Origin: Polaromonas jejuensis NBRC 106434 | Lineage (GTDB): Bacteria; Pseudomonadota; Gammaproteobacteria; Burkholderiales; Burkholderiaceae_C | Length of the DNA: 41,567 bases | Assembly (NCBI RefSeq): GCF_001598235.1 | Contig: NZ_BCYO01000032.1 | Location: forward strand, 1 to 41,567 | Reading direction: 5' to 3' | Shown: piece by piece, positions 24,184 through 32,417 of the stretch | Position numbering within the stretch: position 1 is the stretch's first letter | How the letters are laid out: each line of letters begins with the position of its first letter | The notes under the pieces: model-generated | Told to the model about the DNA's origin: nothing | Seen by the model: the letters and a program-made list of their open reading frames with translations, nothing else | Databases searched by the model: none | Position numbers and translations under genes: made by a program

Positions 24184-25920
24184 TTGACTTCGACCACCCA
24201 TTCCACTTCTGCCTCGCCCTCGCGCCGCAACGGCGGCCAGATCCTGATGCAACAGTTGCGCATCCACGGCGCCCGCCGCGTGTTCCTGGTGCCCGGCGAG
24301 AGCTACCTGCCCTGCATCGACGCGCTCAACGAGCACAAGGGGGCCATCGAGCCCATCGTCTGCCGCCAGGAAAGCGGCGCCGCCTACATGGCCGAGGCCA
24401 TGGGCAAGCTCACCGGCGAGCCCGGCATCTGCTTCGTCACGCGCGGCCCGGGCGCCACCAACGCCAGCATCGGCGTGCACACCGCGTTCCAGGACTCGAC
24501 GCCGATGATCCTGTTCATCGGCCAGGTGGGCAACGACTTCTACGAGCGCGAGGCCTTCCAGGAAATCGACTACCGCCGCATGTTCGGCCAGATGGCCAAG
24601 TGGGTGGCGCAGATCGACCGCACCGAGCGCATCCCCGAGTACATCGCCCGCGCCTTCTCGGTCGCCACCAGCGGCCGCCCTGGGCCGGTGGTGCTGGCGC
24701 TGCCCGAAGACACACTCTGGGGCACCGCCGAGGTCGCCGACCTGCCGCGCTATACCCGCACCTATAGCCACCCGGGCGCCGACGACATGCGGCGCATGGC
24801 GGCGCTGCTGGAGGCAGCCGAGCGTCCCTTTATGATCGTGGGCGGCACGGGCTGGACGCGCGAGGCGATGGGCCATGTCGAAGACTTCGCCGTGCGCTTC
24901 CAGGTGCCCGTGGGCACGGCCTGGCGGCGCCTCGAGTGCTTCGACCAGCGCAGTCCCAACGCGGCCGGCCACGTCGGCTGGGCGATGACGCCTGAGCTGC
25001 GTCAGCGCCTGCGCGATGCCGACGTGATCCTGGCCGTGGGTACCCGCCTGGGCGAGGCGACGACCGAGGGCTACACGGTCATTGAAAGCCCGATGCCGCG
25101 CCAGAAGCTGATCCACGTCTACCCGGACGCCAGTGAGCTTGGGCGTGTTTTCGCACCGACGCAGGCCATCGTCGCGGACGTCGCAAGCTTCGCGAGCGCC
25201 CTGGCTCCGTTGTCCCCCCGCGAGCCGCTGCAGCGCAAGGCCTGGGTTGAATCGGCGCGGGCCGAGTACCTGGCCAGCCTGGAGCCCCTTCCCTCCAAGG
25301 GCCCACTTTCACTCGACATGGCCGCTGCCATCGCAGCCAAGCAACTGCCACCGGATGCCTGCATCACCGTCGGCGCCGGCAACTACGCGCTCTACCCGCA
25401 CCGCTACCGCCAGTACACCGGCCCTGGCACCAGCCTGGTGCCGACTGTGGGCTCCATGGGCTACGGGCTGCCCGCGGCGATCTCGGCCAAGCTCGAGGAC
25501 CCGGACCGCACCGTGGTCTGCTACGCGGGCGACGGCTGCTTCCAGATGAACCTGCAGGAACTGGGCGTGGCGCTCCAGTACCGCGTGGGCGTGGTCGTGC
25601 TGGTCTTCAACAACGGCATTTGGGGAACGATCCGCTCGCACCAGGAACGTGAGTTTCCCGGTCGCAACATCGCGCTGTCCTTCACCAACCCCGACTTCAC
25701 CGCCCTCGTGCGCAGCTACGGCGGCCACGGCGAGGTGGTCGAGCGCACCGAGGACTTCTCCGCGGCGCTGGCCCGCGCCTGCGCGTTCGCGGACCGCGAA
25801 AAGCTGCCCGCGCTGATCGAGCTGCGCTACGACGCCGATGGCATCGCCCCCGGCGAAACCCTCTCCGGCATCCGCGACGCCGCCTATGCCCGGCAGCAGG
25901 CCGCCACCCCTTCGAACTGA
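24184..25920 (+). CDS. Thiamine-diphosphate-dependent enzyme, acetolactate-synthase-like
   Basis: Three-domain ThDP enzyme of 578 residues. The start is TTG at 24184 with GGAG 7 nt upstream; the first internal ATG would remove 21 residues. Glu63 in VCRQESGAAYMAEA is the cofactor-activating glutamate. The ThDP/Mg motif is G449-D450-G451 with N476-N477 (AGDGCFQM ... VFNNGIWGT). GPGATNASIGVHTAFQDSTPMI and EIDYRRMFGQMAKW follow the pattern of an uncharacterised ALS-like group. No adjacent small regulatory subunit exists, so biosynthetic acetolactate synthase is unlikely. Candidate chemistry is decarboxylation of a 2-oxo acid to an aldehyde, or carboligation. The aldehyde dehydrogenase two genes on favours decarboxylation, but that is inference. 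Confidence 0.88.
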   Translation: MTSTTHSTSASPSRRNGGQILMQQLRIHGARRVFLVPGESYLPCIDALNEHKGAIEPIVCRQESGAAYMAEAMGKLTGEPGICFVTRGPGATNASIGVHTAFQDSTPMILFIGQVGNDFYEREAFQEIDYRRMFGQMAKWVAQIDRTERIPEYIARAFSVATSGRPGPVVLALPEDTLWGTAEVADLPRYTRTYSHPGADDMRRMAALLEAAERPFMIVGGTGWTREAMGHVEDFAVRFQVPVGTAWRRLECFDQRSPNAAGHVGWAMTPELRQRLRDADVILAVGTRLGEATTEGYTVIESPMPRQKLIHVYPDASELGRVFAPTQAIVADVASFASALAPLSPREPLQRKAWVESARAEYLASLEPLPSKGPLSLDMAAAIAAKQLPPDACITVGAGNYALYPHRYRQYTGPGTSLVPTVGSMGYGLPAAISAKLEDPDRTVVCYAGDGCFQMNLQELGVALQYRVGVVVLVFNNGIWGTIRSHQEREFPGRNIALSFTNPDFTALVRSYGGHGEVVERTEDFSAALARACAFADREKLPALIELRYDADGIAPGETLSGIRDAAYARQQAATPSN

Positions 25921-25938
25921 CACGGGAGCACCCACACC

Positions 25939-27192
25939 ATGAACATGCTTGACACGACTCACGGCATCGCCATCAATGGCCAGCGCCTCTGGCAGTCCCT
26001 GATGGACCTGGCCAAGATCGGCGCCACGCCCAAGGGCGGCAACGCCCGCCTGGCGCTGACCGCGCTGGATGGCCAAGGCCGCGACCTGGTGGTCGGCTGG
26101 ATGAAGGACGCCGGCCTGGACATCCGCGTCGACCAGGTCGGCAACATCTTCGGCCGGCGCGCCGGCCGCAACAACGCCTTGCCGCCCGTCATGACCGGCA
26201 GCCACATCGACACCCAGCCCACCGGCGGCAAGTTCGACGGCTGCTACGGCGTGATGGCGGGGCTCGAGGTGATGCGCACGCTCAATGAGCGCGGCGTGCA
26301 GACCGAGGCGCCGCTGGAGTTGATCATCTGGACCAACGAGGAGGGCTCGCGCTTCCTGCCCGTGATGATGGGCTCCGGCGTCTTCACCGGACGCTTCACG
26401 CTGGACACCGCGCTCGACGCCCGCGACAGCGAAGGCAAGAGCGTGCGCGATGAACTGAAAGCCATCGGCTACGCGGGCACCGAGCCCGTGGGCGGTCCGG
26501 TCGGTGCCTACTTCGAGGCCCACATAGAACAGGGGCCGGTGCTCGAAGCCGAGCACAAGACCATCGGCGCCGTGACCGGCTCGCTCGGCGTGCGCTGGTA
26601 CGACGTCACGGTCACCGGCATGGAAATGCACGCCGGTCCCACACCGATGTCCGTGCGCAAGGATGCCCTGGTGGCGGCCTGTGAACTGGTGCAGGTGGTG
26701 ATCCGCATCGCCAACGACAACCTGCCGCACGGCCGCGGCACCGTGGGCGTGCTCAACGTGCATCCCTCGTCGCGCAACGTCGTCCCGGGACGCGTGGACT
26801 TCACCGTCGACCTGCGCCACATCGACGCCGAAACGCTGGACGCGATGGACCAGCGCCTGCGCGAGTCCTTCGCGGCGATCGCGCAACGCCACCGCGTGGG
26901 GCTGGACCTGCGCCTCGCCCAATACAACAAGCCCACGCCCTTCGCGCCGGAACTCGTGGACATGGTGCGCCAGAGCGCGGTGCGCCGCGGCCTGCCGGCG
27001 ATGGACATCGTCACCGGCGCGGGCCACGACGCCGTGCACATGGCGATGGTCCATCCCACCGCCATGATCTTCGTGCCCTGCAAGGACGGCGTCAGCCACA
27101 ACGAGATCGAGGATGCCCAGCCCGAGCACCTCGAAGCGGGCTGCAACGTGCTGCTCGACGCCATGTTGACGCGCGCCGGCACCGCGCGCTGA
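25939..27192 (+). CDS. M20-family Zn amidohydrolase, N-carbamoyl-amino-acid hydrolase/allantoate amidohydrolase type
   Basis: Binuclear zinc/manganese amidase of 417 residues that typically hydrolyses N-carbamoyl-L-amino acids, ureidopropionate or allantoate. All metal ligands are in place: His89 (GSHIDT), Asp100 (GGKFDG), Glu135 of the NEEGSRF motif (bridging region 134-135), His195 (EAHIEQGP) and His387 (VSHNE). The dimerisation domain (about 215-330) contains GMEMHAGPTPMSVRKDAL. The ATG has GGGAG about 10 nt upstream. It is 18 bp after the ThDP enzyme and 25 bp before the aldehyde dehydrogenase, so the three are one unit. In hydantoin pathways this gene sits beside hydantoinase; none is present here, so the substrate likely arrives already N-carbamoylated or N-acylated. 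Confidence 0.9.
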   Translation: MNMLDTTHGIAINGQRLWQSLMDLAKIGATPKGGNARLALTALDGQGRDLVVGWMKDAGLDIRVDQVGNIFGRRAGRNNALPPVMTGSHIDTQPTGGKFDGCYGVMAGLEVMRTLNERGVQTEAPLELIIWTNEEGSRFLPVMMGSGVFTGRFTLDTALDARDSEGKSVRDELKAIGYAGTEPVGGPVGAYFEAHIEQGPVLEAEHKTIGAVTGSLGVRWYDVTVTGMEMHAGPTPMSVRKDALVAACELVQVVIRIANDNLPHGRGTVGVLNVHPSSRNVVPGRVDFTVDLRHIDAETLDAMDQRLRESFAAIAQRHRVGLDLRLAQYNKPTPFAPELVDMVRQSAVRRGLPAMDIVTGAGHDAVHMAMVHPTAMIFVPCKDGVSHNEIEDAQPEHLEAGCNVLLDAMLTRAGTAR

Positions 27193-27217
27193 TCCCTTTT
27201 CCCATCCAAGGATTCCC

Positions 27218-28717
27218 ATGGAACTGCACAACCTCGCCTACTGGCGTGCCAAGGCCGAAACCCTGCGTTTCGACGGCCTGGCCTACATCGACGGGCGCTA
27301 CACGCCTGCCGCGGACGGCGCCACCTTCCCCTGCATTAGCCCCATCGACGGCCGCAAGCTGGCCGACGTCGCCGCCTGCGGCGCAGCCGACATCAACCGC
27401 GCGGTGGCCGCGGCGCGGCGCGCCTTCGACAGTCGCGTCTGGTCCGGCCTGGCGCCACGCGAACGCAAGCTGCGCCTGCAGCGGCTGGCCGCGCTGATCG
27501 AGCAGCACGCCGAGGAACTGGCGCTGATCGAGGCGCTCGACATGGGCAAGCCGGTGCGCGACGCCTTGCTCTTCGACGTGCCCGAGACCGCGCGCTGCTA
27601 CGCCTGGTATGGCGAAGCCGTCGACAAGCACTACGACGAAGTCGCTCCCATCGGCGACAGCGCGATCGCCACCATCACGCGCGAGCCCGTGGGCGTGGTG
27701 GCCGCCGTGGTGCCCTGGAACTTCCCGCTGATGATGTCCGCGTGGAAGGTCGCTCCGGCGCTCGCCGTGGGCAACAGCGTGGTCTTGAAGCCCGCCGAAC
27801 AGTCCTCGCTCAGCGCCTTGCGCCTGGCCGCGCTCGCGGCCGAAGCGGGGATTCCGCCGGGGGTCTTCAACGTGGTGCCGGGACTTGGCGCCGCTGCCGG
27901 CCAGGCGCTGGGCCTGCACCCGGACGTGGACTGCCTGACCTTCACCGGCTCCACCGCCACCGGCAAGCGCTTCATGCGCTACTCGGCGGATTCCAACCTC
28001 AAGCGCGTTTGGCTGGAGTGCGGCGGCAAGTCCCCGCACATCGTGTTCGACGACTGCCCCGACCTCGACCGGGCGGCGCTCGTCGCGGCCCAGGCCATCT
28101 TCGTGAACCAGGGCGAGGTGTGCATCGCGGGCTCGCGCCTGTATGTGCAAGAAGGCATCTACGACGCCTTCATGGAGCGGCTCACGGTGCACGCCAAGGC
28201 CATGGCGCCCAGCGATCCGCTGGACCCCGACGCCCCCATGGGCGCCATCGTGGACGAACGCCAGATGCAAGGCGTGCTCGACCGCATCGAGGCCGGCGTC
28301 CGCGAGGGCGCCACGCTCCGCACGGGCGGCCAGCGCGTGCGCACCGAGACCGGCGGCTACTACATCGAGCCGACGATCTTCGACTGCGCGTCGCAGGATC
28401 TGTCGATCGTGCGCGAGGAAATCTTCGGACCGGTGCTGGCCGTGCAGCGCTTCGCCACGGAAGACGATGCCATCCGGCTGGCCAACGACTCGGTCTACGG
28501 GCTCGGCGCCGGCCTCTGGACCCGCAGCGTCGGCCGTGCCCACCGCCTGTCGCGCCGGCTGCGCGCCGGCCTGGTCTGGGTCAACTGCTACGCCGACGGC
28601 GACATCAGCGTGCCGTTCGGCGGCGTCAAGCAGTCGGGCTTCGGCCGTGACAAGTCGCTGCATGCACTCGACAAGTACTGCGACCTCAAGACCACCTGGA
28701 TCGATTTGAGGGATTGA
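27218..28717 (+). CDS. PuuC-like NAD(P)-dependent aldehyde dehydrogenase
   Basis: ALDH of 499 residues. It follows E. coli PuuC (gamma-glutamyl-gamma-aminobutyraldehyde dehydrogenase) along its length: N-terminal N-L-x-Y-W-R-x-K-A, HAEELALIEALDMGKPVRDAL, EPVGVVAAVVPWNFPLM, DSNLKRVWLECGGKSPHIVF, SREEIFGPVL-type region, DGDISVPFGGVKQSGFGRDKSLHALDKY. Catalytic residues are Glu267 and Cys302 (NQGEVCIAG). PuuC enzymes oxidise amino- and acylamino-aldehydes of polyamine origin, so an omega-amino or ureido aldehyde is a fair guess. Located between the amidohydrolase and an MHS symporter, in the same run as three other C-N bond enzymes. I withhold the gene symbol because no puuA/B/D genes accompany it. 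Confidence 0.88.
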   Translation: MELHNLAYWRAKAETLRFDGLAYIDGRYTPAADGATFPCISPIDGRKLADVAACGAADINRAVAAARRAFDSRVWSGLAPRERKLRLQRLAALIEQHAEELALIEALDMGKPVRDALLFDVPETARCYAWYGEAVDKHYDEVAPIGDSAIATITREPVGVVAAVVPWNFPLMMSAWKVAPALAVGNSVVLKPAEQSSLSALRLAALAAEAGIPPGVFNVVPGLGAAAGQALGLHPDVDCLTFTGSTATGKRFMRYSADSNLKRVWLECGGKSPHIVFDDCPDLDRAALVAAQAIFVNQGEVCIAGSRLYVQEGIYDAFMERLTVHAKAMAPSDPLDPDAPMGAIVDERQMQGVLDRIEAGVREGATLRTGGQRVRTETGGYYIEPTIFDCASQDLSIVREEIFGPVLAVQRFATEDDAIRLANDSVYGLGAGLWTRSVGRAHRLSRRLRAGLVWVNCYADGDISVPFGGVKQSGFGRDKSLHALDKYCDLKTTWIDLRD

Positions 28718-28744
28718 GTCCCGCCACACAAAAGAGGAACCACC

Positions 28745-30094
28745 ATGAATCACACTCTCCCAGCTGCAGGCGCAGCGGAACGCAAACCCAGCATCAAGCG
28801 CATCGCCGTCGCCAGTGTCATCGGCACCACCGTCGAGTGGTACGACCTGTTCATCTTCGCGACGGCATCCGCGCTGGTCTTCAACAAGATTTTCTTCCCA
28901 TCGTTCGATCCACTGGTCGGCACCCTGCTGGCCTTCGGCACCTTCGCCGCGGCCTACGTCGCTCGCATCGTGGGCGCGGCGCTCTTCGGGCATTTCGGCG
29001 ACAAGGTCGGCCGCAAGTCGATGCTGCTGATCTCCCTCGTCATGATGGGCCTGGCGACCTTCGCGATCGGTCTGCTGCCGGACTACAAGGCGATCGGCGT
29101 GTGGGCCCCGATCCTGCTCCTGACGCTGCGCGTCATCCAGGGGCTGGCCCTGGGTGGCGAATGGGGCGGCGCCGTGCTGATGGCCGTCGAGCACGCGCCC
29201 GCCAATCGCCGGGGGCTGTACGGTTCCTGGGTACAGATCGGCGTCCCGCTCGGCACCCTGATCGCCAACCTCGTCTTCCTGATCAGCAACGCGCTGATGC
29301 CCACCGAGGACATGCTGTCCTGGGGCTGGCGCATTCCCTTCCTCGCCAGCATCGTGCTCGTGGGCGTGGGCATGTACATCCGGTTGAACATTTCCGAAAC
29401 CCCGTCGTTCAGCAAGGTCAAGGCATCACACGAGCAGGTCAAGGTCCCGCTGTTCGAGGTGTTCCTGCGCAACTGGCGCCAGGTGCTGCTCGGGGGCGTG
29501 GCCACCATGTCCACCGGTACCTCGTACAACCTGCTGGTGGCCTTCGGGCTGACCTACGGCACGCAGACCCTGGGCCACACTCGCAACGAGATGCTCACGG
29601 TGGTGCTTCTCTCCTGCGCGCTGTGCGTTGCCTTGCTGCCGGCCTTCGGACGGCTCTCCGACACGTTCGGGCGCAAGCCGGTGATCCTCGCCGGCATCGC
29701 CGCCGAGGCCCTGCTGGCCTTCCCCCTGTTCTGGCTCATGGATACGGGTTCTTTCGGCGGCGCCTTGCTCGGCTATCTGCTGATGATGACCGCGTTCGCC
29801 GCCAACTACGGCCCGATCGCCACTTTCCTGGCCGAGCTGTTCGGCGCCAAGGTGCGCTACTCCGGCCTGTCCATTGCCTACATGCTGTCCGGCCTCCTGG
29901 GCAGCGCGGCCACCCCCATCATCACCACGGCGCTGCTGCAGGCCACGGGGCATGGATCGTCGATCGCGTGGTACATGATCGGCTCGGCCATCCTCTCCGC
30001 CATCTGCCTGTGGCTGCTCGCGGAAACGCTGGGTAGGGAGCGGGATGACATGAGCACCGCGCGGCCGGCCGTGGCGACCGGGAGTGCGTCGTGA
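28745..30094 (+). CDS. MFS transporter, metabolite:H+ symporter (MHS) family
   Basis: Twelve-helix proton symporter of 449 residues. Typical MHS features are IGTTVEWYDLFIFATASALVFNKIFFP after a short cytosolic N-terminus, the loop 2-3 motif GHFGDKVGRKSMLL, RVIQGLALGGEWGGAVLMAVEHAP, GWRIPFLASIVLVGVGMYIRLNISETPSF, and the repeated motif GRLSDTFGRKPV. Relatives carry shikimate, citrate, 2-oxoglutarate, proline/betaine or aromatic acids. Its ATG has GAGGAACCACC upstream. The stop overlaps the GTG of the RraA-like gene. It is the third transport system in the run. Confidence 0.92.
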   Translation: MNHTLPAAGAAERKPSIKRIAVASVIGTTVEWYDLFIFATASALVFNKIFFPSFDPLVGTLLAFGTFAAAYVARIVGAALFGHFGDKVGRKSMLLISLVMMGLATFAIGLLPDYKAIGVWAPILLLTLRVIQGLALGGEWGGAVLMAVEHAPANRRGLYGSWVQIGVPLGTLIANLVFLISNALMPTEDMLSWGWRIPFLASIVLVGVGMYIRLNISETPSFSKVKASHEQVKVPLFEVFLRNWRQVLLGGVATMSTGTSYNLLVAFGLTYGTQTLGHTRNEMLTVVLLSCALCVALLPAFGRLSDTFGRKPVILAGIAAEALLAFPLFWLMDTGSFGGALLGYLLMMTAFAANYGPIATFLAELFGAKVRYSGLSIAYMLSGLLGSAATPIITTALLQATGHGSSIAWYMIGSAILSAICLWLLAETLGRERDDMSTARPAVATGSAS

Positions 30095-30717
30095 GCCATC
30101 GAGGCATTGACCCGGACTTGCTCGCCCGCCTCCAGGCCGTGAGCTTCCCCACCTTGGGCCATCTTCTGGAAGACGGCTTCGCGGACGCGAGCATCCGCGC
30201 GCTCGTGCCCGGCGTGAAGGTCGTCGGCCAGGCCGTCACCTTGCAACTGGTCGACGCCGATGCGATCGCCGTCAATCAGGCGCTCGCCAGCCTTAGGCCG
30301 GGAGATGTGCTCGTGATCGACATGGGCGGCGACCATGCGCACGCCCCGGTCGGCGCGGTCACCGCCTGCGCCGCCGCCTGCGCCGGTGCCCTGGCCATCG
30401 TCGTCGATGGTGTCGTCACCGACATTCTGGAGCTGCGCGAGACAAAGCTTCCGGTCTTTGCTCGCGGCACCAGTCTGCTGACGACGAAGCTACTCGGCAG
30501 CGGGCACAGCCGGATCAACGTCCCCGTGCGCTGCGGCGGCGCTGTCGCGCGCCCGGGCGATCTGGTCCTGGCGGACGACAACGGCGTGCTGTTCGTCGAC
30601 GCAGGTACCGCCGCCCGCGTGGTCGATGACGCGCTGACCTCCGACCGGGCCGAGCCAGGCACCCTGGCCAGGCTGCGCGCGGGCGAGTCCGTCGCTCGCG
30701 TGCTGCTCGGTACCTGA
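30091..30717 (+). CDS. RraA-like / 4-hydroxy-4-methyl-2-oxoglutarate aldolase-like protein
   Basis: Protein of 208 residues with the RraA/HMG-aldolase fold pattern: VSFPTLGHLLEDGF, VVGQAVTLQLVDADAIAVNQALASLRPGDVLVIDMGGDHAHAPVGAVTACAA, then IVVDGVVTDILELRETKLPVFARGTS. In class II pyruvate aldolases of this family an Arg-Asp pair follows the DG(x)V segment; here it is Thr110-Asp111, with Glu114 kept. The missing arginine argues against ordinary HMG aldolase activity. Relatives also decarboxylate oxaloacetate or, as RraA, bind RNase E. GTG start at 30091 overlaps the MFS stop (GTGA), implying translational coupling to the transporter and a metabolic role. Confidence 0.8.
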   Translation: MSHRGIDPDLLARLQAVSFPTLGHLLEDGFADASIRALVPGVKVVGQAVTLQLVDADAIAVNQALASLRPGDVLVIDMGGDHAHAPVGAVTACAAACAGALAIVVDGVVTDILELRETKLPVFARGTSLLTTKLLGSGHSRINVPVRCGGAVARPGDLVLADDNGVLFVDAGTAARVVDDALTSDRAEPGTLARLRAGESVARVLLGT

Positions 30718-30753
30718 CACCACTCTTTCCACCCACTTCTCAGGAGAATTCCC

Positions 30754-32352
30754 ATGAACCCTTTGCCCCTCTCTTCCCTGCGCGCCGTGCCTGCACTGGC
30801 GCTGGCTGCGGCCTTGGTGTCGGCCGCGCTTGGCACCGTGGGCACCGCCTCGGCCCAGACGCGCGGCGGTACCTTGTCGGCCATCGTCCAGCCCGAGCCG
30901 CCGATACTGATCAGCGCCATGAACTCGCAGGCGCCGACGCAGTACGTGGCCGGCAAGATTTACCAGGGCCTGCTGACCTACGGCCCGGATCTCAAGCCCC
31001 GTCCCGAACTGGCCAAAAGCTGGACCATTTCGCCGGACGGCCTGACCTACACGTTCGAGCTGCAAAGCGGCGTGAAGTGGCACGACGGCAAGCCGTTCAC
31101 CGCCGATGACGCGGCGTTCACCATCGGCATGCTGCTCCCCGAGGTGCACGTGCGCACGCGCGCGGTGCTCCTCAAGTATGTCGCCTCGGTCCGCGCAGTG
31201 AGCCCGAGCACGCTGGAAATCAAGCTGAAGAACCCGTTCCCGCCCTTCATCATGATGTTCGAGGTCGGCACCATGCCGATGATGCCCAAGCACCTCTACG
31301 AGGGCACGGACTATCGCAAGAACCCGGCCAACCAGACCCCGGTGGGCACCGGCCCCTTCATGTTCAAGGAATGGAAGAAGGGCGCCTACATCAAGCTGGT
31401 GCGCAACCCCGACTACTGGAAGAAGGGCCTGCCTTACCTCGACGAACTGGTCTTCAACGTGATCCCCGATTCGGCCTCGCGCGCCGTGGCCTTCGAGCGC
31501 GGCGACGTGCAGGTGCTGCGCGGCGGCGACGTGGACAACGTGGACGTCAAGCGGCTGCGCGCCATTCCTGGCGTGGACTACACGACCAAGGGCTGGGAGC
31601 TGTTCTCGCCCATGGCCTACCTCACCCTCAACCAGCGCAAGCCGCCGTTCGACAACGTCAAGGTGCGCCAGGCCGTGATGCACGCGCTCAACCGCAAGCT
31701 CATCGCCGACAACATCTTCTTCGGCCTGGGCAAGCCGGCGACGGGCCCCTTCACGTCCACGACGCTGTTCCATGAAAAGAACGTTCCGACGTTCGACTTC
31801 AACCTGAAGAAGGCGCGCGAGCTCGTCAAGGAATCGGGCGTGGACGTGGGCAAGTACCCGGTGAAGATCCTGTCCACCTCCTACGGCGCCAACTGGGACC
31901 GCCTCGACGAATACATCAAGCAGATGCTGGAGAGCATTGGCCTGAAGGTGAGCATCGAGTCGTCCGACGCGGGTAGCTGGTCCGGCCGCGTGAGCAACTG
32001 GGACTTCGACATGACCGTCACCTTCGCCTACCAGTACGGCGACCCGGCCCTGGGCGTGGAGCGCTTCTACCGCAGCAGCAACATCGTCAAGGGTTCGCCC
32101 TTCGCCAACGTGCAGGGCTACCAAAACGCCAAGGCGGATGTGTTCTGGCTGCGCGGCGGTTCCACGCTCGACCCGGCCGAGCGCCAGCGCGCCTACAGCG
32201 AGGTGCAGAAGCTGCTGACGGAGGAGGTGGCCAACGCCAACCTGCTGGAGATGGAGTTCCCCACGCTCTACCGCGCCAACGTGAAGAACCTGGTCACCAC
32301 GGCCATCGGCCTGAACGAATCGTTCGACAAGGTCTACATCGACAAGAAGTGA
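30754..32352 (+). CDS. Dipeptide-type ABC transporter substrate-binding protein (second system)
   Basis: Periplasmic SBP_bac_5 receptor of 532 residues. CAGGAG lies 7-8 nt before the ATG. The signal peptide runs through MNPLPLSSLRAVPALALAAALVSAALGTVGTASAQ and is cleaved before TRGG. Motifs are QYVAGKIYQGLLTYGPDLKPRPELAKSWTISPDGLTYTFEL, GVKWHDGKPFTADDAAFTI, GTGPFMFKEWKKGAYIKLVRNPDYWKKGLPYLDELVF and PPFDNVKVRQAVMHALNRK. It differs clearly from the receptor at 14018, so the two importers likely carry different ligands. It heads an ABC unit whose ATPase is a single fused polypeptide. Placement next to amidase and ligase genes suggests an amide-bearing substrate. Confidence 0.92.
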   Translation: MNPLPLSSLRAVPALALAAALVSAALGTVGTASAQTRGGTLSAIVQPEPPILISAMNSQAPTQYVAGKIYQGLLTYGPDLKPRPELAKSWTISPDGLTYTFELQSGVKWHDGKPFTADDAAFTIGMLLPEVHVRTRAVLLKYVASVRAVSPSTLEIKLKNPFPPFIMMFEVGTMPMMPKHLYEGTDYRKNPANQTPVGTGPFMFKEWKKGAYIKLVRNPDYWKKGLPYLDELVFNVIPDSASRAVAFERGDVQVLRGGDVDNVDVKRLRAIPGVDYTTKGWELFSPMAYLTLNQRKPPFDNVKVRQAVMHALNRKLIADNIFFGLGKPATGPFTSTTLFHEKNVPTFDFNLKKARELVKESGVDVGKYPVKILSTSYGANWDRLDEYIKQMLESIGLKVSIESSDAGSWSGRVSNWDFDMTVTFAYQYGDPALGVERFYRSSNIVKGSPFANVQGYQNAKADVFWLRGGSTLDPAERQRAYSEVQKLLTEEVANANLLEMEFPTLYRANVKNLVTTAIGLNESFDKVYIDKK

Positions 32353-32417
32353 GTTGAAACGCAGGCCGGTGCTTCGGCGCCGGCCCCCTGCCTTCGCCCT
32401 TGTGCACGGAGCCACCG

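Noticed and set aside
23032..25116. 694-codon minus-strand frame opposite the lyase and ThDP genes
   Set aside because: His/Arg/Gly-rich composition without any recognisable motif and fully overlapping well-supported genes.
24184..25920. Assignment of the ThDP enzyme as AruI (2-ketoarginine decarboxylase) or as acetolactate synthase
   Set aside because: The N-terminal sequence does not follow AruI as recalled, and no small regulatory subunit is present for a biosynthetic acetolactate synthase; only the broad family is supportable.
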